From positions 1-64,000 of the forward strand of contig CAUYLG010033023.1 in NCBI GenBank assembly GCA_963573385.1: a stretch of 64,000 bases of DNA. The letters run 5' to 3'. How positions within the stretch are numbered: the stretch's first letter is position 1; each line of letters starts with the position of its first letter. Below are positions 1-11,140 of the stretch, one piece after another. Source of the DNA: Cacajao melanocephalus (taxonomy: Eukaryota > Chordata > Mammalia > Primates > Pitheciidae). The notes under the pieces are model-generated. The model saw only the letters and a program-made list of their open reading frames with translations, had not been told where the DNA came from and ran no database searches. A program made the position numbers and the translations under genes.

Positions 1-256
1 TATTCCTGTATTTACTGTTTAATGTAACTTGTGTCATCAATGAAGAACTAAAAGGTATATAATCAGACTTATGCACACAATAAACCTGCTACTCTGGCAT
101 GTTACTGGCATCGCCTGGGTAGTCCTCCAGACCCCACTGTCTGTCTGTCTGTCTTCTCTTCCGCGCACTCTCTCCTCCAGGTTGTGAACATCTCCGAGTT
201 GGGGTGAGGCCTCCCGCAGGCCGGGAGCCTCCTGGCAGACGTGCCGGTCCCCGACA
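1..256 (+). mobile_element. 3' portion of an ERV LTR (ERVK/MER9-like), cut by window edge
   Basis: The sequence has LTR architecture: a TATA-like GTATATAA near 54-61, an AATAAA polyadenylation signal near 78-83, a TCTG-repeat stretch, then a GC-rich R/U5-like segment ending in CA at 256. The U5-like part about nucleus-of-LTR 'gttgtgaacatctccgag' resembles class II (ERVK) LTRs of the MER9 group as I remember them. The 5' part lies outside the window. No internal retroviral sequence is recognisable after 256, so it is probably a solo LTR. The class is tentative. Confidence 0.5.
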
Positions 257-1969
257 TGGTAGAACAACCTTATTATTATTCTTAAGGAAGACAGGCAACT
301 ACAATCCAAGCAGGCAGGAGATGGTTTTAGAGGAGAGTCACAGTGGTAACCTGGCCATTAACACATGCTGCACTTTGATGCTGACTTTCAACCATGGATG
401 AGAAATGAAACCTGCTTTCCCAAAAGAACTAGAGCCTGTCTATGGATGGGATTTGGCTAAGGAAAACTCAAAGATAGTTGGCCCAGAGCAAGGGATCCAT
501 GGCACGTTATAAGGGATATGAGCCCTGCGACATTCAAGAAGAGAGATCATAGAATGAACAGAACCACTTTTTCTAAAGGATGTTCTCCAGACCAAGATCC
601 AGTAAGGTGTTCTGTGAAGAAGGGTTCTCAGTCCAACATGCATAGCAAACACTGCCCAGCACTGTCCCTTCTTGGTGCACAATTGGTCTCAGTGCTTCTA
701 AGTAACCTCTCTTTATCAACAGAGAAAACAGGAAAAAGAAGCATTGTATCTCATCCCATCATGACTGTCGATTGTCCAGCTGAACAAAAATGGTCTGTCT
801 TGCTTGAGTTTTTTTCTCATCAGACCCAAGTCATCCTTTGTTTTCTCAAAAGTGATGACTTTCTTGACTCCTCAGGAGATACCTGGCTCCTAGCTTCTGA
901 AATGAAAAGCACTTTCTTTCTGAACTCATTGACTTAGGCTATTGCAATAACCTTAGATTTATTAGTAGCTTGAACTTATCTTGCTTGTTATCTCAACAAA
1001 GTCCATTCAAGAATTTCCTAAAATGAATTCCACGGGATGTTAATAGGTGTTTGAGTGGAGAAAATAAAGGTCTCTGTAGCAAAATATTCTTGTTTAACCA
1101 TCAGGCGAAGTAGAAGTTTGCTCTGGAGGGTTTCTCAATGCCTTTAATGTGCACTGCCATTCTCCAAGTACCATCCTCATCTTGCTCCTCAACACTTTTC
1201 CTGATCTTGTTTTCACTAAGCTGCAACTAAATTAAATAATAAAAGAGACCTCTCTCAAATGTCATCTATAAGGCCAAAGACCTTACTTATTCAGTTCATC
1301 AGAAATTCATTTAAGAACATCTACTAAGATGGAAATTCACCATCAATCAGCAAATTCCAACCCACCCTAGGGCCAAGCCCAGACCCTCCTGCTAAGGACA
1401 GAAAGGAAGGAAGTGGGAAGTGGTTTTAATATAGTTAAGCCATCAAAGAAGATACATTCAGAGTCACCAGTCACCTTTTCCATTGGTAGGTCAGCAGCAT
1501 GATTTTCTCCTATAGGTGTTACCACTTCTCCCTACCAAATATTAGAAGGCTGCCAAGGCTTAGCAACTGTTGAAACCAAAGTTCTTGGAAATCCAGATGT
1601 TCTTGGATCCTGGTTTGTTTTCTTTCAGTCAGGCCAAAAATTCAAAATGTTTGGTTTTCTTGGTCAGGAAAGACCAGAAGCACTTCCATTGCCTTAATTC
1701 TCCTTGTTTCCCCAATACTTTCCTCCCCCAAAGTATTTATGCCTTGTAGTTCTTCAGAAGAATTTGGACTAGATCATAGTTTTATTTTACTAACTTTTTC
1801 ATAGGACATTGCTGTTAGAATAAACTAATAAATATAAACTTTTAGGATTTGAAGTAATTTCGGAGTTTATCTTTTCAATCACTTCAAAATAAGAAAAGTG
1901 ATGCCCATAGAAGCTAGAAACTGGCCTAAGAATTCCTAGCTATAAACAATTTGAAAATCACTAGACTGA
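257..1969. other. Intergenic DNA, no recognised element
   Basis: I see no confident repeat, gene or RNA in this stretch. The longest open frame (518-937, plus strand, 139 codons) resembles no family I know. Its composition is that of the surrounding AT-rich DNA, and no splice or promoter context supports it. Confidence 0.45.
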
Positions 1970-2123
1970 GGCCTGGTGCAGTGGCTCACGCCTGTAACAC
2001 CAGGACTTTGGGAAGCCAACGTGGGCAGATCACCTGAGGTGAGACATTCAAGACCAGCCTGGCCAACATGGTGAAATCCTGTTGCTACTAAAAATACAAA
2101 AATTAGCCAGGTATGGTGGCATG
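1970..2123 (+). mobile_element. AluS 5' half, truncated at its 3' side
   Basis: The sequence starts like an Alu 5' end (a degraded GGCCGGGCGC-type start), contains the A box/B box region and the mid-element 'ctactaaaaatac' motif, and stops abruptly after about 154 bp in 'ggtggcatgc'. It lacks the A-rich tail and the right arm. Losing the 3' side is not what target-primed reverse transcription produces, so a later deletion or rearrangement removed it. It abuts a truncated LTR directly. Confidence 0.85.
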
Positions 2124-4196
2124 CATCAAATCTCATGAGACTTATTCACCATCATAATAACATCATTGGAAAAACCTGCCCCTTTGATTCAATTACCTCC
2201 CACCAAGTCCCTTTCATAACACATGGGAATTCAAAATGAGATGTGAGTGGGGACACAGCCAAACCATACCATTCCACCCCTGGCCCCTCACAGACCTCAT
2301 GTCCTCACATTTCAAAACAATCATGCCTTCCTGATAGTCCCTCAATGTCTTAATTCATTTCAGCATTAACCCAAAAGTCCACAAACCAAAATCCCTTCCA
2401 CTTATGAGCCTGTAAAATCAAAAGCAAGTTAGTTACTTCCTAGATACAATGGGGGTACAGGCATTGGGTAAATACAGCCAATCCAAATTGGAGAAATTGG
2501 ACAAAACAAAGGGGCTTTGAACAAGCCCCATGCAAGTTCAAAACACAGTGGGGCAGTCAAATCTGAGGGCTCCAAAATGATCTCCTTTGACTCCATGTCT
2601 CACATCTCGGTCACGCTGATACAAGAGGTGGGCTCCTAAAGCCTTGGGCACCTCTGCCTCTGCGGCTTTGCAGGGTATAGCCCATCTCCTGACTACTTTC
2701 ACAGGCTGGCATTGAGTATCTGTGGCTTTTCCAAGTGCACAGTGCAAGCTGTCAGTGGATCTACCATTCTGGGGTCTGGAGGACAGTGGCCGTCTTCTCA
2801 CAGCTCCACTAGGCAATGCCCCAGTAGGGACTCTGTGTTGGGGTTTTGACCCCTCATTTCTCTTCCACATTGCCCTAGCAGAAGTTCTCCATGAACATCC
2901 TGACCCCATTCTCCTGCAGCAAACTTCTGCCTGGGCATCCAGGCATTTCCATACATCTTCTGAAATCTAGGAAGAGGTTCCTAAACCTCAATTCTAGACT
3001 TCGGTGCACTCACAGGCTCAACACCACATGGAAGCTGCCAAGGCTTGGGGCTTCCACCCTCTGAAGCAACAGCTCAAGCTGTACATTGGCCCCTTTTAGT
3101 TGCAACCGGAGCAGCTGGGATGCAGGACACCAAGTTCCTAGACTGCACACAGCAGAGGATCACTGGACCTGGCCCACAATAGCATTTTTTCCTCCTAAGC
3201 CTCTGGGCCTATGATGGGAAGGGCTGCTGCAAAGGTCTCTGACATGTCCTGGAGATGTTTTCTCCACTGTTTTGGGGATTAACATTTGGCTTCTCATTAC
3301 TAATGAAAAGTTCTTCAACTGGCTTCAATTTCTCCTGAGGAAATGGGATTTTCCTTTCTATCACATTGTCAGGTTGCAAATTTTCTAAACTTTTATGCTC
3401 AATTTCCCTGTTAAAACTGAATGCCTTTAACAGCACCCTGTTACTTCTTGAATTCCTTGATGCTTAGAAATTTCTTTTGCCTGATACCCTAAACAATCTC
3501 TCTCAAGTTCAAATTTTCACAGATCTCTAGGCCAGGGGTAGAATGCTTCCAGTGTCTTTGCTAAAACAAAACAAGTCATCTTTGTTCCAGGTCCCAAAAA
3601 GTTCTTGATCTCCATCTGAGACCACCTCAGCCTGGATTTCTTTGTCTATATTATCATCAGCATTTTAGTCAAAGCCATTCAACAAATCTCTAGGGGGTTC
3701 CAAACTTTCCCACATTTTTCTGTCTTCTTCTCAGCCATCTAAACTGTTCCAACCTCTGCTTGTTACCCAGATCCAAATTTGCTTCCACATTTTCAGGCAT
3801 CTTTTCAGCAGCATCCCACTCTACTGGTACCAATTTACTGTACTAGTTCATTTTCATGCTGCTAATGAAGACATGTCCAAGAATAGGAAATTTACAAAAG
3901 CAAGAGGTTTAATGGACTTACAGTGCCACGTGGCTGGGGAGTCCTCACAGTCACGGCAGAAGGCAAGGAGTAGCAAGTCACATATTAAGTGGTTGGTGGC
4001 AGGCAAAGGGAGAGAGAGCTTGTGCAGGGAAATTCTCCCTTACAAAACCATGAGATCTCATAATACTTATTCACTATCACAAGAACAGCATGGGAAAGAA
4101 TTGTCCCCATGATTCAATTACCTCCCACCAGGTCCCTTTTACAATACATGGGAATTCAAGATGAGATTTGGGTGGGGACACAGTCTAACCATGTCA
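2124..4196 (-). mobile_element. MaLR (THE1/MST-type) provirus, 3' LTR truncated
   Basis: On the minus strand the order is: 5' LTR (4196 to 3841, about 356 bp, starting TGACATGGTT and ending near 'gaactagta'), internal region (3840 to 2272, about 1.57 kb), then the first about 148 bp of the 3' LTR (2271 to 2124). The two LTRs are clearly homologous over the shared part. The internal sequence is that of non-autonomous MaLR elements and encodes no retroviral protein; open frames here (for example 2722-2970) are incidental. The 3' LTR is broken exactly where the truncated Alu begins. Confidence 0.88.
3841..4196 (-). repeat. 5' LTR of the MaLR provirus
   Basis: This complete LTR of about 356 bp matches the four other MaLR LTRs at 31.7-35.8 kb and the solo LTR at 27.5 kb. 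It shares the features 'caaatctcatcttgaatt', 'aggtaattgaatcat' and 'agatctcatggttttg' in minus-strand reading. It carries the element's promoter and polyadenylation region, with no sign of present activity. Confidence 0.88.
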
Positions 4197-5339
4197 AATG
4201 GCTAAAGAAATAACAGTATACTCCTTACATGTAATAGACATTATGCATCCATTAATAAAAACATTTTCCAAGAGATCCATGTGGTTGGAGAAGGGTCAAG
4301 ATATTTTTTATCAAACACTAGTGGGTGTAGTAATGCAACTTTAGAGTAGTAATAGTGTGAGTAACAAAGATAGCCTCCAAAGTTGGTAATTACATGGCTA
4401 GAATACAACCCCAGGCTCCTGTAGCTCTACATCCTTATTAATGGAACACCACATGGCATTTGTAGTTAGATGAGCTTATAGCTTAAACATGTATATTTAC
4501 TTAATAATTACTGTAAACAAAATATTCAAACACATATGAGGTATATATGCTTATTTCCTTAACTTCAGACTCTCATTCTACCATGGGTGTCCAGCCATTC
4601 TCATATTTTTCCTTGTCTTTATGGAGTCAGAAGTTAAGGAAACACTGTAATGGCACATAGCTGATTCTGATGAAGCCTAAAATATTGTTTCACCAAGGTC
4701 CTGGTAACCAGAGTAGAAATAATAGCTGGACAGCAGCCCTTTTAGAATGTAGTCTCTCTGCTTTTATTCTTACTTGGATGAGCTGCACTTTACATGAGAC
4801 CACTGATGATCCACCCAAAATTAGAACTTTAGAGTTGAAAAGAGGGATAAGTAAAATGGGGAGGGGAAGGAAAAAAGCTATTAATCAGCAATAAATATTA
4901 CCCTTCCTTCTGTATTCTCTTAGCAGAGAGCCCAAGAACATCTGATTTTCTATGAAAAAGGAAGAACCTCTGAATAATACAGACTGGAATTTCATACATA
5001 TCTCCACATTCTTACAGGCAGAACTCCAAGAATTACATGATTAAAAACTTTAATACAGCATCTTCCTTTTATTCTCCCAAAAATGCCTCAAAAGTAGTTT
5101 ATGTGGCAACTACTAACCATGGGCAATGACAGCATCTGGAACATAACAGTTCAATGTGATTCTAGAGTAACCTAGACTTCAAGCAAAAAAGCCTACTATT
5201 ATTATTGTCTTTCCCCTTCATCTAATTCTCACTTTAATTGGTCACTCGTGACATTTTCTTTGGCTGTTTATAAAATTACTTCTGTCCCCATTGAGAGTAG
5301 AGATTTGATATTTTTGCTACAGGAAAGCGCACTATAATT
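4197..5339. other. Intergenic DNA, no recognised element
   Basis: AT-rich sequence with no open frame over 75 codons that means anything to me and no confident repeat. Nothing else can be said from the sequence alone. Confidence 0.45.
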
Positions 5340-5512
5340 TTTTAAACGTTTATTTTGCTTTAAGTTCCAGAATACATGTGCAGAATGTGCAGGTTTGTTA
5401 CACAGATACATATACATTGTGCCATGATGGTTTGCTGCACTGATCAATCCATCATCTAGGTTTTGTCTTTTATTTTAGTATTTTATAGTTTTCATTGTAG
5501 AGGTCTTTCATT
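5340..5512 (-). mobile_element. L1 3'-end fragment plus short ORF2-like scrap
   Basis: Positions 5340-5455 are the reverse complement of an L1 3' UTR end ('tttaagttccagaatacatgtgcag'-type, without exceeding the core motif here). Positions 5460-5512 resemble a different L1 segment (ORF2, minus orientation). The element is 5'-truncated with no poly(A) run left. A second copy of the same 3' end follows at 5537. Confidence 0.75.
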
Positions 5513-5536
5513 TGTGTGTGTGTGTGTGTGTGTGTT
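5513..5536. repeat. (GT)n microsatellite
   Basis: About twelve uninterrupted GT units lie between two L1 3'-end fragments. It probably grew from the tail junction of the second L1. Confidence 0.9.
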
Positions 5537-5776
5537 TTACTTTAAGTTCCAGGATACATGTGCAGAATGTGCAGGTTTGATACTTAGGTATACACGTGCC
5601 ATGGTGGTTTGCTGCACCTATCAACCCATTATCTAGGTTTTAAGCCCTGCATGCATTAGATATTTGTCCTAATGCTCTCTCTCCCTTTGCTGGCCACCCC
5701 TTGAGACAGGCCCTGGTGTGTGTTGTTCCCCTCCCTGTTGTCCAAGTGTTCTCATTGTTCAACTCCCACTTGCACT
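5537..5776 (-). mobile_element. L1 3'-end fragment (second copy)
   Basis: This is the reverse complement of about 240 bp of L1 3' UTR. It includes the pyrimidine-rich complement of the L1 3' UTR G-rich tract (5675-5740) and 'ctcattgttcaactcccact'. It is a separate insertion from the fragment at 5340 because the same 3'-terminal sequence occurs twice in the same orientation about 190 bp apart. Confidence 0.82.
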
Positions 5777-8472
5777 ATAAATATTTACAGTGGATAATTG
5801 TTATCTTTGTCCCAGATTGGCTTGTTAGTTTTCAGTGAATGGAGACTTACAATTGATTGAGCTGAAATCTTTTTGCAGCCTGAATACACACAGAGAATCT
5901 ACTTCATTTATTTCCTTCCTCTTCATTTCTTCCTCTTTCTTTCTTTTCAGAACTTTTCCTTTGGCTAATGATCCTTAGCAGAGAGATATTAACATTTAGA
6001 CCTTGGCATTCCTGACTCTGTCCTGTCGCCAATGCTGCCTTAGGTGCCTCTGTCAGTGGCTGATCTACTTAGAGAAGAAGGCCAGCCAAAGGAACATTTG
6101 GCTAATTATAAAATCCTTCAGAGGGAAAAATAAATAACTGAGTTTTGAGAACTAAAGTGAGTTTGATTTAGTATCATTTTGTTTGTGACTAATTTTTATT
6201 CTTAATTAGTCTCAATTTTACTGGTGTTCTTTATTCTATTCTAAAGAGCAGTTGGTTCTTTTGCTATTTTAAAGCTGTACTGATTTCCACAGCTTTTGCT
6301 TGAATCTATTACCTATCAATTACATGGGCCCCTCCCTGAAGAAAGTGTGACAAATTTAGCTTCTTACTTTGAAATCATTCTCTTTCATCATCAATGCCTA
6401 AATTATAGCGGATAACTGTACCTATTCAGAATTCGATCATACAATCTAAATGTCTAAATTATTCCACATTTTTCATGACATGTTGTTACTGTAACCATGT
6501 TCTTCTTGTCAGCTTCTAGCCATGGTGTAAGGGAAAGTAATCCAAAAGAGAGTACCTGACATGTTAATCACTAATAAATCTGAAAAACATGTGCTTGATC
6601 AAGGCCGTCTTTTCCCTTTGTGTGATTCTTTTTTTTTTTTAACATCAGTGACTTCTTCTGAAATGTTAAGATTGTCTCTCTGAAAGCTCTAAATAACCAG
6701 TGTTTATTTCAAAACAGGCACTTGCCAATATTTTGCTATTTATAGTAAATCCCTGCTTGGCATTTGCATTGATAATCTATCTTTGTTTGTTGCTGAAACC
6801 ATTAAAAGTTCCTGTGTCATATATGCGCTCATTGAGTAGAAAATTCTGCATGCAGATAAGTATACTTTAGTTATAGAAAGCAGCTGTCAGAACACATTTA
6901 TATTCCAACAGCAGAGTAGAAATTAATCTCATAGTGGCTTCAATTCAAATTGGTATAATATTCCAGTAATAAATTCCCTGCCCAGATGGAATCATTTTCT
7001 TTATCATAAATATTTTAAAACACTTGATTTGTATTAAAGTCATACAGGACTGAAACTAATTTTAGCTATTTTAAATATTTTAAAAGAGCCCCACACAGAA
7101 AAAGCATTTTGGTTATGTAGAATCCATTTTAAAAAATAGTTTCAAATTTTACAGAAATATTTCCTAATATGTAAATTATTTAATCAAAAAGAAAAACTTA
7201 TTAAATGGTAATTTTGTCTGACTTGAAGCACCAAAGAAAAGCACACCTAGTCGGTGTTAATTGTATTTCTATCATATGCTTAATGACACTATAGTCATCG
7301 TTTAACATGGAAAGAAATTCTAAAAATATCTATGATTCTTTTCTTCATTTAAGGACTGAATAGAATTGTGTTGCCAATTGGTTTATTAGTTTGCCTTTAG
7401 AAAATTATTTTCTTTATAATGTTAAAATAAAAGTTTTCATAGTACAGTCTCATTACTGGTCATGTAGAGAAAATATCTCACTCCCTGCCTCCCTTTAATG
7501 ATCTCAGTATGCTCAGGATCATGACCTTGAGGAGGGCAAATATTGGCTTCATCAAACCAATGAGTAGAAGCCAATTCCAGGGTTGAAGTTGATCAGTTAG
7601 GAATTGCCAGCTTGCAGGAGGTATGATTCAGTATCCCTGGGCTTACATCAACCATCAAGATGCTGTGGAGAGAGAGAGGCTGTCTCCAGGATTGCCAAAA
7701 TCCGAATCCCATGTGCTGTTACAGATTAATATCAGCCCTAAAATTGTATCTGGAAGTAAACTGGAAAGTAGCCTGGTATATTCAGTATAAGTATTACATA
7801 CCCAGACAGACAATCTAGAAATCAATGAGAATTTTTAGGCATGAGCAGATGTTTTGAACTATCTGGAGAAATAATCAATCCTATGCAAGAATCAGGGAAA
7901 ATGCTTTTATTGCACTGATATACAAGTGTGTCCTTGTTTCAACTCCTTCTCAGGTATTGATCCTTATACCGTGAGAGAAAAAGAGGGCAGGGATGCAATT
8001 CTCCAAGCATATTATACATTGCTGGGCATACATTGTATTCTTAGGTACTATGATTCACCTCAAGAGAACAAAACAGTGGAATGGTTTAAGACAGATGAAA
8101 GTGTTCACAAATCATCACAGTTTGAGACAGTTCTGGAACTTCACTGAGGTAGACTGGGCCATGCTGTCACCTTCTAGCTGGAGGTACACATAGAAATCAG
8201 GAAGACCAAATCTTTTAGGAAGCACATGGTGTGCAGCAACTCAAGAAAAATTATTCATGCAGAATAATGTGTGCCAAAAAGAGAAATCTGATCCTGAAAA
8301 TAATACCACAAATATAGTTACAAAGTTTTTAGAAGAATGGAAAATTAACACCAGGATCGTGGTTATTTTAGGGACAAAATAAAGCTGTATTTTCTTTATT
8401 ACTATTGAAGCTAATTCAAATAATGAGTAGTGCCATTCAAGACTTAAACTGATTTTGTTCCTGAACTGACTA
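5777..8472. other. Intergenic DNA, no recognised element (2.7 kb)
   Basis: No gene, Alu, L1 or LTR could be recognised. The open frames at 7926-8147 and 7993-8193 overlap in different frames and look incidental. Very old L2/MIR-type relics may be present but are too diverged for me to call by eye. Confidence 0.4.
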
Positions 8473-8802
8473 GTTGTTTATTTTATTGATTGATTGATTG
8501 ATTGATTGAAACTGAGTCTATCTTTTTTGCCTAGGCTGGAGTACAGTGGTGCAATGTCTGCTCACTGCAACCTCTACCTCCTGGGTTCAAGAGATTCTCC
8601 TGCCTCTGCCTCCTAAGTAGCTAGGATTACAGGAGTGTGCCACCACACCCAGCTAATTTTTGTATTTTTAGTAGAGACGGGGTTTCACCATGTTGGCCAG
8701 GCTGGTCTCAAACTCCTGACCTCCATCAATCCACCCACCTCAGCCTCCTGAAGTGTTGGGATTACAGGCGTGAGCCACTGGCACTGCCTGGTTGTTTATT
8801 TT
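8473..8802 (-). mobile_element. Full-length Alu (minus) with perfect 12-bp TSD
   Basis: The Alu occupies 8485-8790 on the minus strand and has both arms. Identical 12-bp duplications GTTGTTTATTTT flank it at 8473-8484 and 8791-8802. The A-rich tail has become a TTGA tetranucleotide run (8485-8509) in plus-strand reading. It looks like an AluS or older. Confidence 0.95.
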
Positions 8803-9308
8803 GAAATTGAATGTAGTTTTGGAGCCATCTAGACATAACTTAAGTCACAATGCAGTGGACGTGTACAGCAGAAAAGAGAAAAATGAAAAGATTTCTTATT
8901 CCATTTTATTCCAACCTATTGTTTATCACAGAAATCACATGAGACTATTCTCTTCTGGATAGATAGTTATTTATTCTAATATAAAAGTTCTTCAGAAAAG
9001 GTAGAGGATCTCACAACCCATTTAGTAGATTTTTTATATATATACTTCACAAGGGATTTGAAGCATGTTTTCTTACTCTATCTGCTCAGAATAACTAACT
9101 AGTCAACCTCTCGTGCATAATAACCTTTATGTGTTGGCTAGAAGATTACTTCTCTATTTCATTTTTCACTTTATTGCAACATTCCCAGGGCCAGTTAATG
9201 GTGATGCCAAGAAAATGGCACAGTTCATCAATTTTGGTTCTAAAACTTCAGAAAATTTACACACCAAGAATCACCAATAACTCTTAACCTTATGTACATT
9301 CTATATTT
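8803..9308. other. Intergenic DNA, no recognised element
   Basis: AT-rich flank between the Alu and the L1. Nothing recognisable is seen. Confidence 0.45.
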
Positions 9309-9325
9309 AAAAGAAACTTCATTGT
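9309..9325. repeat. TSD, left copy, of the 5.4-kb L1
   Basis: The 17 bases AAAAGAAACTTCATTGT occur here and again at 14705-14721, directly bordering the L1. This proves that the intervening element went in as one retrotransposition event. Confidence 0.95.
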
Positions 9326-10407
9326 GGAGGATCCAAGATGGCCGAAAGGAAGACCTCCAGAGTGCATTTCCCAGAAAGAACAATGCAGAGGGTGAGTGTT
9401 CACTGCATTTCCAATCGAGTTCTCACTGCCCACAAACCAGGAGATTCTCCAGCCGAAAAGCTCCATGAGTCTCCAGCATGGCTGCTTCAGTCAGTGCTGT
9501 GGGTTGGCACAGAGAAACTCACACAAATCTAGGCGGCAGTTTCAACTGGCACCTGGAACGCCTGGGAGACAGAGATGCCTATTTAACTGAAAGGGAGGAG
9601 GCTGAGACAGGGAGCCAAGTGATCTGGCTCAGCAGGTACCACCCTAACAAAACAAGCAATCTGAAATGCTTTGGATTGAGAGTTTTGCAGCAAGCACAGC
9701 TGGACCTGGGATGGTTCAGCTCAGTGGGGGGAAGGGCATCTCTCACTACCAAGGCAGTCTGCCAATACTGAGGCAGTTCTAACTGTCTCAAGGAAGTTCA
9801 CATAGCAGCTGGGCAGAGCCCATGGCAGCTCAACAATGTCTTTGCTGGCAAACTGTGACTAGACTATCTCCGTGTGGGACAGGGCATCTATGAAAAAAGG
9901 CAGCAGCACATCAGGAACTTATAAATAAAGCCCAAACTTCCTAGGACAGAGCACCTGGGAAAAGAGGTGGTTATAAGTTCGGCTGCAGCAGACTTAAACA
10001 TACCTGCCCAGCAGCTCTGCATGGAATAACAGAGCTCCCAGCACAGAACTTGAGCTCCTATAAGGGACAGATTGTCTTCTCAAGCAGCTCCCCACCCCAT
10101 ATACCCAAAGAGACACCTCATAAAGGAGAGCTTAGGCTGACATCTGGCAGGTACCCTTCTGGGATGAAGATAACAGAAGAAGAAACTGGCAGCAACCCTT
10201 ACTGTTCTGCAGCCACCACAGGTTATCCCCAGGCAAGCAGGGTCTGGAATGGACCTCAGTAGTCCTAAAGTGGAGAGGCCTGACTGTTGGAAGGAAAACT
10301 AAGAAACAGAAAGAAATAGCTTCAACATCAACAAAAAGGACATCCACTCAGAGATCCCATCTGAAAGTCACCAACTACAAATACCACAAGTAGACAAAGC
10401 CACAAAG

Positions 10408-11140
10408 ATGGGAAGAAACCAGCATAAAAAGGATGAAAACACCAAAATCCAGAGCATCTATCCTCCTCCAAGAGATCACAACTCCTCACCAGCTGGGGAA
10501 CAAAGTTGGATGGAGAATGAATCTGATGAATTGACAGAAACAGGCTTCAGAAGGTGGGTAATAACAAACTTCTCAGAGCTAAAAGAACACATGCTAACCC
10601 AATGCAAAGAAACTAAGAACCTTGAAAAAAGGTTAGATGAAATGCTAAGTATAATAAACAACTTAGAGAAGAATATAAATGACTTGATGGAGTTGAAAAA
10701 CATGAGAACTTCATGAAGCATACACAAGTTTCAATAGCCGAATTGACCAAGCAGAAGAAAGGATATCAGAGATTGAAGATCAACTCAATGAAATAAAACC
10801 AGAAGGCAAGATTAGAGAAAAAAGAGTGAAAATAAATGAACAAAGCCTCCAAGAAATATGGGATTATGTGAAAAAAACCTAACCTACATTTGATAGGTGT
10901 ACCTGAATGTGACAGAGAGAATGAATCCAAGCTAGAAAACACCCTTCAGGATATTATCCAGGAGAAGTTCCCCAATCTAGCAAGGCAGGCCACCATTCAA
11001 GTCCAGGAAATACAGAGAACACCATAAGATATTCCTCAAGAAGAGCAACTCCAAGGCACATAATCATCAGATTCACCAGGGTTGAAATGAAGGAAAAAGT
11101 GCTAACAGCAGCCAGAGAGAAAGGTCAGGTTACCCACAAA
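10408..11140 (+). pseudogene. L1 ORF1 (RNA-binding chaperone) remnant, C-terminus deleted
   Basis: ORF1p is the trimeric RNA-binding protein of L1 particles. The start ATG at 10408 sits in the usual context, and the first frame runs 102 codons to a TGA at 10714-10716. Homology then continues in another frame through the coiled coil and into the RNA-recognition domain. The last recognisable ORF1 codons are around 11087-11138. The remaining C-terminal third, the inter-ORF spacer and the start of ORF2 are missing. The final stretch is in frame with ORF2 sequence. Confidence 0.92.

Noticed and set aside
518..937. 139-codon open frame on the plus strand, the longest outside recognised repeats
   Set aside because: No family motif, no promoter or splice context. 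A second frame overlaps on the other strand. Length is within chance for 64 kb.
2722..2970. Open frame in the MaLR provirus
   Set aside because: It is MaLR internal sequence read opposite to the element; the same stretch recurs in the other MaLR copies and has no known product.
7926..8193. Two overlapping plus-strand frames of 66-73 codons
   Set aside because: Different frames over the same DNA and no recognisable domain.
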